Shown: positions 53,584-60,843 of the stretch, piece after piece
Numbering within the stretch: position 1 is the first letter of the stretch
Layout of the letters: every line of letters begins with the position of its first letter
DNA from: an uncultured Lachnospiraceae bacterium
GTDB lineage: Bacteria; Bacillota; Clostridia; Lachnospirales; Lachnospiraceae
Direction: 5' to 3'
Assembly (NCBI GenBank): GCA_905199445.1
Contig: CAJKGK010000014.1
Span: 1 to 64,000 of the forward strand
Length of the DNA: 64,000 nucleotides
Made by a program: the position numbers and the translations under genes
The notes under the pieces: model-generated
Seen by the model: the letters and a program-made list of their open reading frames with translations, nothing else
Told to the model about the DNA's origin: nothing
Database searches by the model: none

Positions 53584-54600
53584 TTAGCTCAATTTCCGGC
53601 CGCAGTTTGGACAGAAGCGCATACCGGTAACTTTTGTTCCGCACTCCGGGCAGAAATTCATACCGCCGGAAGCGGCGTCTGTGCGATGGCCCGATGGCCC
53701 CTCGCCGCTCATGTCCCCTGACTTTTGCATATTCACGCTTCCCGATTTCTGACCATTCATTGAAGATGCCATCTGACTGGCCATCTGCTGACCCATCATC
53801 ATCCCCATCTGCATTCCGGCCATATCTGCAGCCATACCGCCGCCGTGCCCCCGTCCCATAGCATCGGCCATATTCATCTGCTGATAGCGATTCATATCTC
53901 CCACCATGGACTGTGAAGCAGCTTTATTAATCATTTCCTGAACATTTTCCGGATAAGAAAAACTGGAAATCACAAAACCAGTCATGGCAATACCAATTTT
54001 TCGCATCTCCATATCCATATCTGTGCATATACCTCTGGAAATATCATAAGCGTTGGCCATCAGATTAAACATATCCCGGCCTTCCTTCACAATCCACTTC
54101 ATCAGCAGCTGATCCAGAAATGATACCACCCGGTCCCGAACATCATTCATTGTAAAGACTTTACGCACACCGGCAATCTTTTCAATCAGTACGTCATAAT
54201 CACAAATCTTACAGTTAAAAGTTCCAAAAGCCCGAATAGGCATACCGCCGGGCAGCCCCTGAGCAGGTATGTTTATTGCACTTTTCGTTCCCCACTTTAC
54301 CGTAAATTCCTTTGTATTAATAAAGAGGACTTCCGCGCGCATACCGCTGTTAAAACCAAACTTAAAGCCTTTGAGTGTAGAAAGAAAAGGCACAATATCA
54401 GATTCAATATCATACTTTCCTTCATCGGTAAAAATGCCTTCCACACGACCGTTATAAAGAAAAATAGCATCCTGCCCCTGGCGGATCACCAGCTGGCTTC
54501 CCCGCTTGATTTCATCGTTATCCCACTTCCAGAACAAAATATCATCGTCAAACGCATTCCATTCGACAACATTTGCAAATTGTCCGCCAAAAAGCCCCAT
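53584..54600 (-). CDS. SPFH-domain protein with zinc ribbon, YdjI type (338 aa)
   Basis: Residues about 1-225 match the bacterial SPFH/virion-core-like proteins of the YdjI kind (LVIRQGQDAIFLYNGRVEGIFTDEGKY; FNCKICDYDVLIEKIAG). A Met/Gly-rich linker (about 245-310) leads to a C-terminal zinc ribbon with FCPECGTKV and FCPNCGRKL. In Bacillus, YdjI recruits the PspA homologue to membranes under stress. Here the PspA gene is the previous gene, 52 bp upstream, supporting the same role. Confidence 0.85.
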   Translation of the reverse strand: MGLFGGQFANVVEWNAFDDDILFWKWDNDEIKRGSQLVIRQGQDAIFLYNGRVEGIFTDEGKYDIESDIVPFLSTLKGFKFGFNSGMRAEVLFINTKEFTVKWGTKSAINIPAQGLPGGMPIRAFGTFNCKICDYDVLIEKIAGVRKVFTMNDVRDRVVSFLDQLLMKWIVKEGRDMFNLMANAYDISRGICTDMDMEMRKIGIAMTGFVISSFSYPENVQEMINKAASQSMVGDMNRYQQMNMADAMGRGHGGGMAADMAGMQMGMMMGQQMASQMASSMNGQKSGSVNMQKSGDMSGEGPSGHRTDAASGGMNFCPECGTKVTGMRFCPNCGRKLS

Positions 54601-54652
54601 CCAGGCACCTCCTTTAAGTCAATATCCGTTAATTCTCGTCAACTCCTGTCTG

Positions 54653-55336
54653 TCAAAGCCCCATCTCGGCTTTCAGACGCGCCAGCTCATCATCCACTGC
54701 CGAAGAGGGCTGGCTGTCATACTTACTCATTAGATCCTCCACATCATCTTTGCCATCAGCCCCATTGAGCTGTGCCATGGCATTGGCCTCATCCAGCATG
54801 CGATCAGCCTTTTCTTCCATACGGTCAAAGGCTGAAAGACGGTCAGCGGCACCTGAAATGCTGCTTCCGATTTTATTAAGCCGTTCCTGTGTTTTGGCCA
54901 CAGAAACTTTTGCCTTAATGGCGTCCCTGCGGCTGCGCAGGCTGGCAATATCAGAAACAAGCTTATCGTGCATCTGACGCATCTTTGAGGCATTTTCTTC
55001 GGCCAGGGCAAGTGCCTGTGCCAAAGCGGCACGCTGTCCGTCCAGCTCCTGCTTTTTCTCTAAAAAGGCACGGGCATCCTGATCATTTCCCGCAGTAATG
55101 GCACGACGGGCATAATCCTGCATCTTGCCGATTTCCTCGTCACACTGAGCAAGCCGGCGCTTCGCTCTGGTTTCCTCGGCCATCACCGCCGCAGTCTCTG
55201 CCTTGACCTTTCCCAGATCAGACTCCAGATCTCTCATATACTGATCAATCATCTTTGCCGGATCCTCTGCCCGATCTAAAAGCGCATTTAAATTCGATGA
55301 CATAATGTCGGTAAAACGTTTAATAATTCCTGCCAT
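54653..55336 (-). CDS. pspA: PspA/IM30 family membrane-stress protein (227 aa)
   Basis: An amphipathic N-terminal helix (AGIIKRFTDIMSSNLNALLDRAEDP) leads to long coiled-coil helices (30-190) and a short C-terminal helix, as in ESCRT-III-like PspA that protects damaged membranes. The ATG at 55336 is eight bases after GGAGG; one five codons earlier overlaps it. It pairs with the YdjI-like gene downstream. Confidence 0.92.
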   Translation of the reverse strand: MAGIIKRFTDIMSSNLNALLDRAEDPAKMIDQYMRDLESDLGKVKAETAAVMAEETRAKRRLAQCDEEIGKMQDYARRAITAGNDQDARAFLEKKQELDGQRAALAQALALAEENASKMRQMHDKLVSDIASLRSRRDAIKAKVSVAKTQERLNKIGSSISGAADRLSAFDRMEEKADRMLDEANAMAQLNGADGKDDVEDLMSKYDSQPSSAVDDELARLKAEMGL

Positions 55337-55468
55337 AAAAATACCCTCCATCCAATGTACTCTGTCATATATTTATTGGTAATAGCTTTCAGCGCTATGA
55401 TACTATTATAATATAAAGCAAGACTTCTGTCATTACGAATCGATATTTTATGTGTCAGCAATTTTTAA

Positions 55469-56161
55469 TCAGAACAGCTTTACGGGAATCTCTTTTTCCA
55501 GCGTAATCGTATCCGGTGTCACCACACAGGTAAAGGCACGAAGCCTTACGCCCTCGCTTTGTGCGCTGACAAGCGCCTGAGCAAATTCCGGATCCGTCTG
55601 TGTGTTCGGTGTAAAATAACGAATACCGGACATTTGAATAATAAAAAAAAGACTGGCCTCATAGCCGTCCCTGTGAGCCTTCATCAGCTCATAAACATGC
55701 TTGACCCCTCTTTTTGTCGGTGCATCCGGAAACAAGGCTACGCCGTCCCGTTCCAGGGTCACGCCTTTGACCTCGATAAATCCTTTGCGGCTATGGTCGT
55801 GTCCGGCTTCATAATATAAATCAAATCTGGAATCCCCATAAGTTTTTTCCCGGACAAGAGATTTTAAATTCAAAATACAGCCACTGTTTAAAATATATTC
55901 GGCAGCCACACTGTTGGGAATCTGGGAATCCATATTAATCAGCAAATCACCCCGCTGCACACCGATCAGTGAAAATGCAGTTTTTCTGGCCGGATTATTG
56001 TGCGTTTCCAGGTAAATCTGGGCACCGGGAATCAAAAGTTCCCTGCATCTCCCTGTATTTTTCACATGCGCTTTAACGATTTGCCCATTCACTTCAACAA
56101 TGGCAATAAAACGATTGGGACGTTGCTGGAACGTCCCTTTCACAATGTGTTCATATTTCAT
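55469..56161 (-). CDS. sfsA: SfsA family protein
   Basis: The protein has the SfsA pattern: RPNRFIAIVEVNG, AHVKNTGRCRELL, DSRFDLYYE, and FIEVKGVTLERDGVALFPDAPTKRGVKH, the last with the nuclease-like Asp/Glu-x-Lys residues of that family. It has been called a sugar fermentation stimulation protein; its biochemical role is unclear, possibly nucleic acid binding. The 230-residue length is normal. The ATG at 56161 comes 10 bp after the stop of the SurA-like gene; a TTG at 56179 would overlap it and is rejected. Confidence 0.93.
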   Translation of the reverse strand: MKYEHIVKGTFQQRPNRFIAIVEVNGQIVKAHVKNTGRCRELLIPGAQIYLETHNNPARKTAFSLIGVQRGDLLINMDSQIPNSVAAEYILNSGCILNLKSLVREKTYGDSRFDLYYEAGHDHSRKGFIEVKGVTLERDGVALFPDAPTKRGVKHVYELMKAHRDGYEASLFFIIQMSGIRYFTPNTQTDPEFAQALVSAQSEGVRLRAFTCVVTPDTITLEKEIPVKLF

Positions 56162-56171
56162 AGTGTCACCA

Positions 56172-56990
56172 TCAGCCAACAGAACCTACGACAATGCTGT
56201 CCCAGATTTCCGTTGTACGCACCTGAGCCTCACCCAGCCACTTCTGGTACAGTTCACTGTAAGCCTGGGTGACTGCCATGTCAAATTCTTCATCTGACAT
56301 TTGGCTGTAAGCCTCATCTTCCTTCATCTGGGCTGTCAAATCAGCAATAATCGCATTATAAACTTCTGTCTGAATACCGCCGTCCTCATAAACCTTCTGA
56401 ATGCCTGCAGCACTCAAACCAAACTGCTCACAGATTTCCGGTCCCAGATTATCAATGTAAGTCTGAGCTTCATCCGCATACTGAGCACTGATTTCGCCAG
56501 TCAGAGCTACACCATAATCCCCGGCCTTGCTGGCCAAAATCTGAGTTTCCACAATCTGATTGTACAGTTCTTCTTTTGCAAACTCCGCAACTGTGCGGCC
56601 ATCCTCCATGGTCTGCCCCCATGGCTCTTCTCCGTAAAGTCCCACATAGTAATCCCTGGTGGTATACAGATAATAATTGACAGCCTCCATCGTCACATCA
56701 CGACCATTCACACTGATCACCACTGAAGCAGTCTCTGTACCGCTTCCGCTCTCTAATGTCTCTGGTACGGTCTCCAAAGGCTCTGAAGCATCAGACGTAT
56801 TCTGAGATTGATTTTCCGACGAACGCTCATCCTGGCTTTCAGCCTGTGACTGATGATCCGTCTGCGGAGGAACGGGATCTGTATTCATGGATCTTCCAAT
56901 AAAAATACCGATAACAATACCAACAACCAGTGCCGTAATAACCAGCAGCGTACAAATAGCGCCGGCTTTAGAATTATTTTTGTTCTGCAT
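56172..56990 (-). CDS. Membrane-anchored SurA-N-like protein (272 aa)
   Basis: One membrane helix (about 10-32, GVVIGIFIGRSM end) is followed by a Ser/Gln/Glu-rich linker (38-85) and a domain starting VISVNGRDVTMEAVNYYLYTTRDYY, which resembles the N-terminal chaperone part of SurA/PrsA foldases. No prolyl-isomerase domain follows. It is probably tethered on the outer face of the membrane and may hold unfolded secreted proteins. AAAGGAGG precedes the ATG. It is first in an operon with sfsA, and its leader contains an unusual cluster of hairpins. Confidence 0.7.
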   Translation of the reverse strand: MQNKNNSKAGAICTLLVITALVVGIVIGIFIGRSMNTDPVPPQTDHQSQAESQDERSSENQSQNTSDASEPLETVPETLESGSGTETASVVISVNGRDVTMEAVNYYLYTTRDYYVGLYGEEPWGQTMEDGRTVAEFAKEELYNQIVETQILASKAGDYGVALTGEISAQYADEAQTYIDNLGPEICEQFGLSAAGIQKVYEDGGIQTEVYNAIIADLTAQMKEDEAYSQMSDEEFDMAVTQAYSELYQKWLGEAQVRTTEIWDSIVVGSVG

Positions 56991-57013
56991 ATGTACCTCC
57001 TTTTAACGCGTTT

Positions 57014-57153
57014 ATTATACCACAGGCGCTGAAAAGGAAGCGCCCGTTAGGGCATTTACTTTTCAAGCCGTGGCTTTCCGGTATAATCCGCCACCTTTGT
57101 GGCGGCAAGCTGATGAAATCAGCTTGGATTGCACATTGTGCAATCATTATACC
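57014..57153 (-). other. Cluster of perfect hairpins, including a flush four-way junction
   Basis: Between the unrecognised gene and the SurA-like gene, three perfect hairpins stand in a row: 57088-57105 (7 bp, loop CTTT), 57107-57125 (8 bp, loop GAA) and 57127-57145 (8 bp, loop ATT). They are enclosed without gaps by GGTATAAT (57080-57087) and ATTATACC (57146-57153), giving a four-way junction. Closer to the gene lie AAGCC-GT-GGCTT, GCCC-GTTA-GGGC and a GGCGCT/AGCGCC stem, and a second ATTATACC (57014-57021). It may be a structured 5' leader, a regulatory RNA or a palindromic mobile repeat. It is not a tRNA: the loops are only 3-4 nt. Confidence 0.6.
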
Positions 57154-57175
57154 ATATCCCACAGATATTACACAA
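57146..57175 (-). promoter_or_regulatory. Candidate promoter of the SurA-like gene and sfsA
   Basis: TTGTGT (57170-57175) and TATAAT (57146-57151), 18 bp apart on the minus strand. Transcription would begin at or just inside the first hairpin of the cluster, giving a leader of about 145 nt. Confidence 0.45.
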
Positions 57176-57186
57176 CCCATAGATTC

Positions 57187-58020
57187 TTACGTATAAATCT
57201 CCCCGGAAGTCAGTTTTTTCATAATATGTCTGGCCAAACGTCTGGCTTCCTCTCTCATTTTAGACCACTCAATCGTCTCGACCTTAGACACTTCAATCAC
57301 ACTGTCGCTGTGGTAACGGGAGGCTCGACTATTATAAAAACGCTGACGCTGTACAGGTTTTAAATGAATAATCAGAAAATATTTGGCCTGCTCTACCAAA
57401 TCCGGATTCTTAGACAGAATGGCACCAATCTCCCATTTCTCAGGACACAGCAGGATATAGGTTCTGCTTTTCCACGCATGGTCCTCCATCAGTCCGATTT
57501 CAATAATCGATCGCTCAGGCAGTTTAAGCAGATGTTCCATCTCTCTGAGATGATCATCTTTTACCTGTCTATAAGCCTTTGGATTTAAAGACCGATTATC
57601 CAGACAGGCAGCAAAATACTTTCTAAGATAATGAATAAATATTTTGGTAAGCCCGTCATCCTCGACGACGTAAAGACTTTCCGCATCATAAAACAGCTGG
57701 TAAAGTAAAGTTTTATAAGACATACTGTCGATTCGTCTATAGATATCACTTTTCTTATCTATTTTCAAAAGTCTGTAAATATGATTTTTTAAGGGCTGAC
57801 TATATACAGAAAAATCATCCTGAATCAGATAACTGTAAATTTTATCCTTGTAACCATCATTAATCAGACGTTTTCCTCCTAAAAGTTTGCTGAAAATACT
57901 AAAATCAATATTCAGATCTATGGCAATGGATTTATTATAAACTCCACTTTTTTCTTTCAAAAGCCTACACATAAAATAAAATGTTTCATAAACAATTTCC
58001 TCCTGATTCATTCGTTTCAT
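57187..58020 (-). CDS. Unrecognised cytoplasmic protein with possible N-terminal helix-turn-helix (277 aa)
   Basis: No family recognised. Residues about 20-60 (NKSIAIDLNIDFSIFSKLLGGKR) resemble an Xre-type helix-turn-helix, in which a DNA-binding element is followed by a basic K-R. The rest is mixed helix and strand with no membrane segment, and the second half (EIGLMEDHAWKSRTYILLCPEKWEIG) might be a sensing or effector domain. The ATG at 58020 has AGGAGG nine bases upstream; an ATG two codons earlier is too close to it. It may regulate the downstream SurA-like gene. Confidence 0.65.
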   Translation of the reverse strand: MKRMNQEEIVYETFYFMCRLLKEKSGVYNKSIAIDLNIDFSIFSKLLGGKRLINDGYKDKIYSYLIQDDFSVYSQPLKNHIYRLLKIDKKSDIYRRIDSMSYKTLLYQLFYDAESLYVVEDDGLTKIFIHYLRKYFAACLDNRSLNPKAYRQVKDDHLREMEHLLKLPERSIIEIGLMEDHAWKSRTYILLCPEKWEIGAILSKNPDLVEQAKYFLIIHLKPVQRQRFYNSRASRYHSDSVIEVSKVETIEWSKMREEARRLARHIMKKLTSGEIYT

Positions 58021-58181
58021 AGTCATATACCTCCTATAGCTTTGTATATATAAAGACGTGCTTTTCGGATAAAATGTGACATTTATTTCGTTTACTTCTT
58101 ATTTTCAATTGGTAACCTTCTGTAAAACAGCAGGAGTACGATCATACAGAAGTTTTTTCGGAAGTGCTTCCCGAACAATGC

Positions 58182-58227
58182 AAAAAGCTGCCGTATCAGA
58201 TTTTCGGGCATTTTCTGATACGGCAGC
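58182..58227 (-). terminator. Terminator of the opp operon
   Basis: GCTGCCGTATCAGA (58187-58200) pairs perfectly with TCTGATACGGCAGC (58214-58227); a T-run follows on the minus strand. It ends the oligopeptide transporter operon. Confidence 0.9.
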
Positions 58228-58289
58228 CTAACCCAGGTTTCAAAACCGGACAATTCATTGAATTGAATTTCTACAACATAAAAAACGAT

Positions 58290-58580
58290 TTATTTAAACC
58301 AGACCAATAAACAAAACAAAATAAACAAAGCGAGTCCGCCGAGAAAGACAAACGTCACAAGCAAAGACGCAGCCACCACACCCCGCATCATAGCAAATTT
58401 TTCCTTTCCAGTCAATTTAACTTCTTCCTGCCTGGATGCCGATTGGGGAAAATCCTGAGCCGTCTTCATTTCCTTTGTTTCAAGATCCGGCTTTCCGGAA
58501 TACCACGGCATTCCGTCCACATTCATATTTGCAATAACTCTCCCGTCGTCCACAAATTTCTCTTTATTTCGTTTCTTCAT
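58290..58580 (-). CDS. Small membrane protein at the end of the opp operon (96 aa)
   Basis: A polar N-terminal section of about 60 residues with DGRVIANMNVDGMPWYSG is followed by a strongly hydrophobic segment (about 65-94), probably one or two membrane passes. The start at 58580 overlaps the end of oppF by 17 bp and has GAAGGG before it, so translation is coupled. Family not recognised. It may help the transporter or only share the transcript. Confidence 0.7.
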   Translation of the reverse strand: MKKRNKEKFVDDGRVIANMNVDGMPWYSGKPDLETKEMKTAQDFPQSASRQEEVKLTGKEKFAMMRGVVAASLLVTFVFLGGLALFILFCLLVWFK

Positions 58581-59631
58581 GCTTTCCCTTCTGTTCAAAT
58601 TCCTGATTCATTTCCGGTGTATTATAAAGATGGCACGCCGTAAAATGATTGGGTTCGATCTCACGGTAAACCGGAGATACATGCTTACAAATCTCCATAC
58701 ATTCCTTACAACGGGTATGGAATTTACATCCTGCCGGCGGATTAGCCGGAGACGGAATACTTCCTTCAAGCACAATACGATTCATCTTGTAGTCCGGATC
58801 CGGTACAGGAATCGCTGAAAACAGCGCCTTTGTGTACGGATGCAGCGGATGAGAATAAATATGCTGTGTATCCCCATACTCTACCATCGTACCCAGATAC
58901 ATCACACCAACCGTATCTGAAATATGTTCCACAACCGAAAGGTCATGAGAGATAAACAGATAGGTCAGGTTAAATTCCTTCTGAAGCTTTCTCAAAAGGT
59001 TAATAATCTGTGCCTGAATGGAAACGTCCAGCGCCGAAACCGGTTCGTCACATACGATAAATTCCGGATTCATTGCCAGAGCTCTGGCAATGCAGATTCT
59101 CTGGCGCTGTCCGCCGGAGAATTCATGAGGGTAACGATCCTTGTGATATTCCTGCAGACCACAGGCCTTCATAATTCTCGTAATATAATCATTAAATTCT
59201 TCCTTTGGCACAATATGATGTTCTCTCACACCTTCACCGATAATTTCACCGACAGGAAGTCTTGGTGAAAGGCTGGAGAATGGATCCTGAAAAACGATCT
59301 GGATATTTGGACGCATTTTCCGCATTTCTTTTTTATTCAGCGAGAAAATATCCTGTCCGTTAAAATATACTTCTCCGTCAGTCTTTTCCTGAAGTCTTAA
59401 CAGTGTTCTTCCGGTTGTGGATTTTCCACAGCCAGACTCACCGACAAGTCCCATGGTCGTTCCCCGTTTAATTGTGAAGGATACACCGTCCACGGCACGG
59501 ACATTGTTGACCGTCTTTTTAAGAAAACTGGACTTTATGGGGAAGTATTTCTTTAAATTATTGACAACAAGAAGGTTCTCACTGTTATTGATCTGTGCTT
59601 TTAAGCTTTCGGATAATTCTTTATTACTCAT
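58564..59631 (-). CDS. oppF: Oligopeptide ABC transporter ATP-binding protein OppF
   Basis: The ATPase domain has Walker A GESGCGKS (near 64), signature SGGQRQRICIARAL (near 170) and Walker B FIVCDEPVSALD. The C-terminal tail contains the Cys-rich oligopeptide-transporter motif (CKFHTRCKECMEICKHVSP), expected to hold a [4Fe-4S] cluster in this family. It overlaps oppD by 4 bp. Confidence 0.95.
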   Translation of the reverse strand: MSNKELSESLKAQINNSENLLVVNNLKKYFPIKSSFLKKTVNNVRAVDGVSFTIKRGTTMGLVGESGCGKSTTGRTLLRLQEKTDGEVYFNGQDIFSLNKKEMRKMRPNIQIVFQDPFSSLSPRLPVGEIIGEGVREHHIVPKEEFNDYITRIMKACGLQEYHKDRYPHEFSGGQRQRICIARALAMNPEFIVCDEPVSALDVSIQAQIINLLRKLQKEFNLTYLFISHDLSVVEHISDTVGVMYLGTMVEYGDTQHIYSHPLHPYTKALFSAIPVPDPDYKMNRIVLEGSIPSPANPPAGCKFHTRCKECMEICKHVSPVYREIEPNHFTACHLYNTPEMNQEFEQKGKHEETK

Positions 59632-60830
59632 AACAGTTCCTCCACATTTACTGATTTCGGATATCCCAGGACCTGACCTTCATCAAAGAAACGATAGCAG
59701 GAAACCACATGGGTATCACTGATCCGGATTTCCGGCGGATACTCGCCGTTACATTTTTCAGTACAGTATTCACAGCGGTCTCTGAAATAACAGTAATCCG
59801 GCATATTCACCGGGTTAGGCACACTGCCCGGAATATTATAAAGCTCGTCAACCTTCTGACCCACAACCGGTTTGGATTTCATAAGGCCAATGGTATATGG
59901 ATGACATGGATTTTTATAAATTTCCTGAGCCGTTCCTTTTTCGATGACACGGCCTGCATACATAACAACCACATAGTCTGCCATATTGGCCACCACGCCA
60001 AGGTCATGAGTAATCAGCATAATAGAGCTGTTAATCTTATCCTTTAAGGCTTTCAGCAAGTCGAGAATCTGAGCCTGAATCGTCACATCCAGAGCAGTTG
60101 TAGGCTCATCAGCGATAATCAGCTCCGGCGAGCAGGCCAGGGCAATTGCAATACAGATACGCTGACGCATACCACCGGACAATTCATGTGGGAACATACT
60201 GTACACGCCTTCTTTATTGGCAATACCAACCAGTTCCAGCATTTCCAGTGTACGCTGTTTGACATCCTCTTTGCTCATCTCAGGATTATGAAGCTTGATG
60301 ACTTCATCGACCTGATCACCGATTCTAAATACCGGATTTAAACTTGTCATAGGCTCCTGGAAAATCATGGATACCTTATTGCCCCGAAGATGCTGCATAA
60401 TATCTGTCGGTGTATTTACAATATTGTAGGCATCAAAATCGCCGTCCTGAGTTCCCATGTTTAAACGGATTTCTCCGCCCACCGTCTGGCCATTTGGACG
60501 CTGAAGCAGCTGCATCAGGGAAAGAGATGTTACACTCTTTCCGCAGCCAGATTCACCGACAATACCGATTGTCGCACATTTAGGTATGTCAAAGCTGACA
60601 CCGTCCACAGCCTTGACTGTACCGATATCCGTAAAGAAATAGGAGCAGACATTATCGAATTCCACAATATTATTGGGATTTTTCATCTTTGTCTGATATT
60701 CTTTCGGATCATGATTTTTACGGTTTCTCTGTTTTTCCAGTTTCCGTGTCAGTTTCCTGTTAAAAGATGAAATCTTCTTGGATTCTTTACCGGATATATA
60801 TGAACTGTTTTTCTTTTTCTTTTCTGCCAT
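59628..60830 (-). CDS. oppD: Oligopeptide ABC transporter ATP-binding protein OppD
   Basis: A basic N-terminal extension of about 45 residues rich in Lys and Arg precedes an ABC ATPase with Walker A GESGCGKS (near 95), signature LSGGMRQRICIAIAL (near 218) and Walker B LIIADEPTTALD. The C-terminal Cys-motif (CYFRDRCEYCTEKC) matches the OppD family. It overlaps oppF by 4 bp and follows oppC by 13 bp. The partner ATPase pair powers the OppBC channel. Confidence 0.95.
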   Translation of the reverse strand: MAEKKKKNSSYISGKESKKISSFNRKLTRKLEKQRNRKNHDPKEYQTKMKNPNNIVEFDNVCSYFFTDIGTVKAVDGVSFDIPKCATIGIVGESGCGKSVTSLSLMQLLQRPNGQTVGGEIRLNMGTQDGDFDAYNIVNTPTDIMQHLRGNKVSMIFQEPMTSLNPVFRIGDQVDEVIKLHNPEMSKEDVKQRTLEMLELVGIANKEGVYSMFPHELSGGMRQRICIAIALACSPELIIADEPTTALDVTIQAQILDLLKALKDKINSSIMLITHDLGVVANMADYVVVMYAGRVIEKGTAQEIYKNPCHPYTIGLMKSKPVVGQKVDELYNIPGSVPNPVNMPDYCYFRDRCEYCTEKCNGEYPPEIRISDTHVVSCYRFFDEGQVLGYPKSVNVEELL

Positions 60831-60843
60831 GCTCCGACACCTC

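Noticed and set aside
57080..57153. The cloverleaf-like fold as a tRNA gene
   Set aside because: Loops are only 3-4 nt, all stems are 7-8 bp, and there is no TTC loop, anticodon loop or CCA end.
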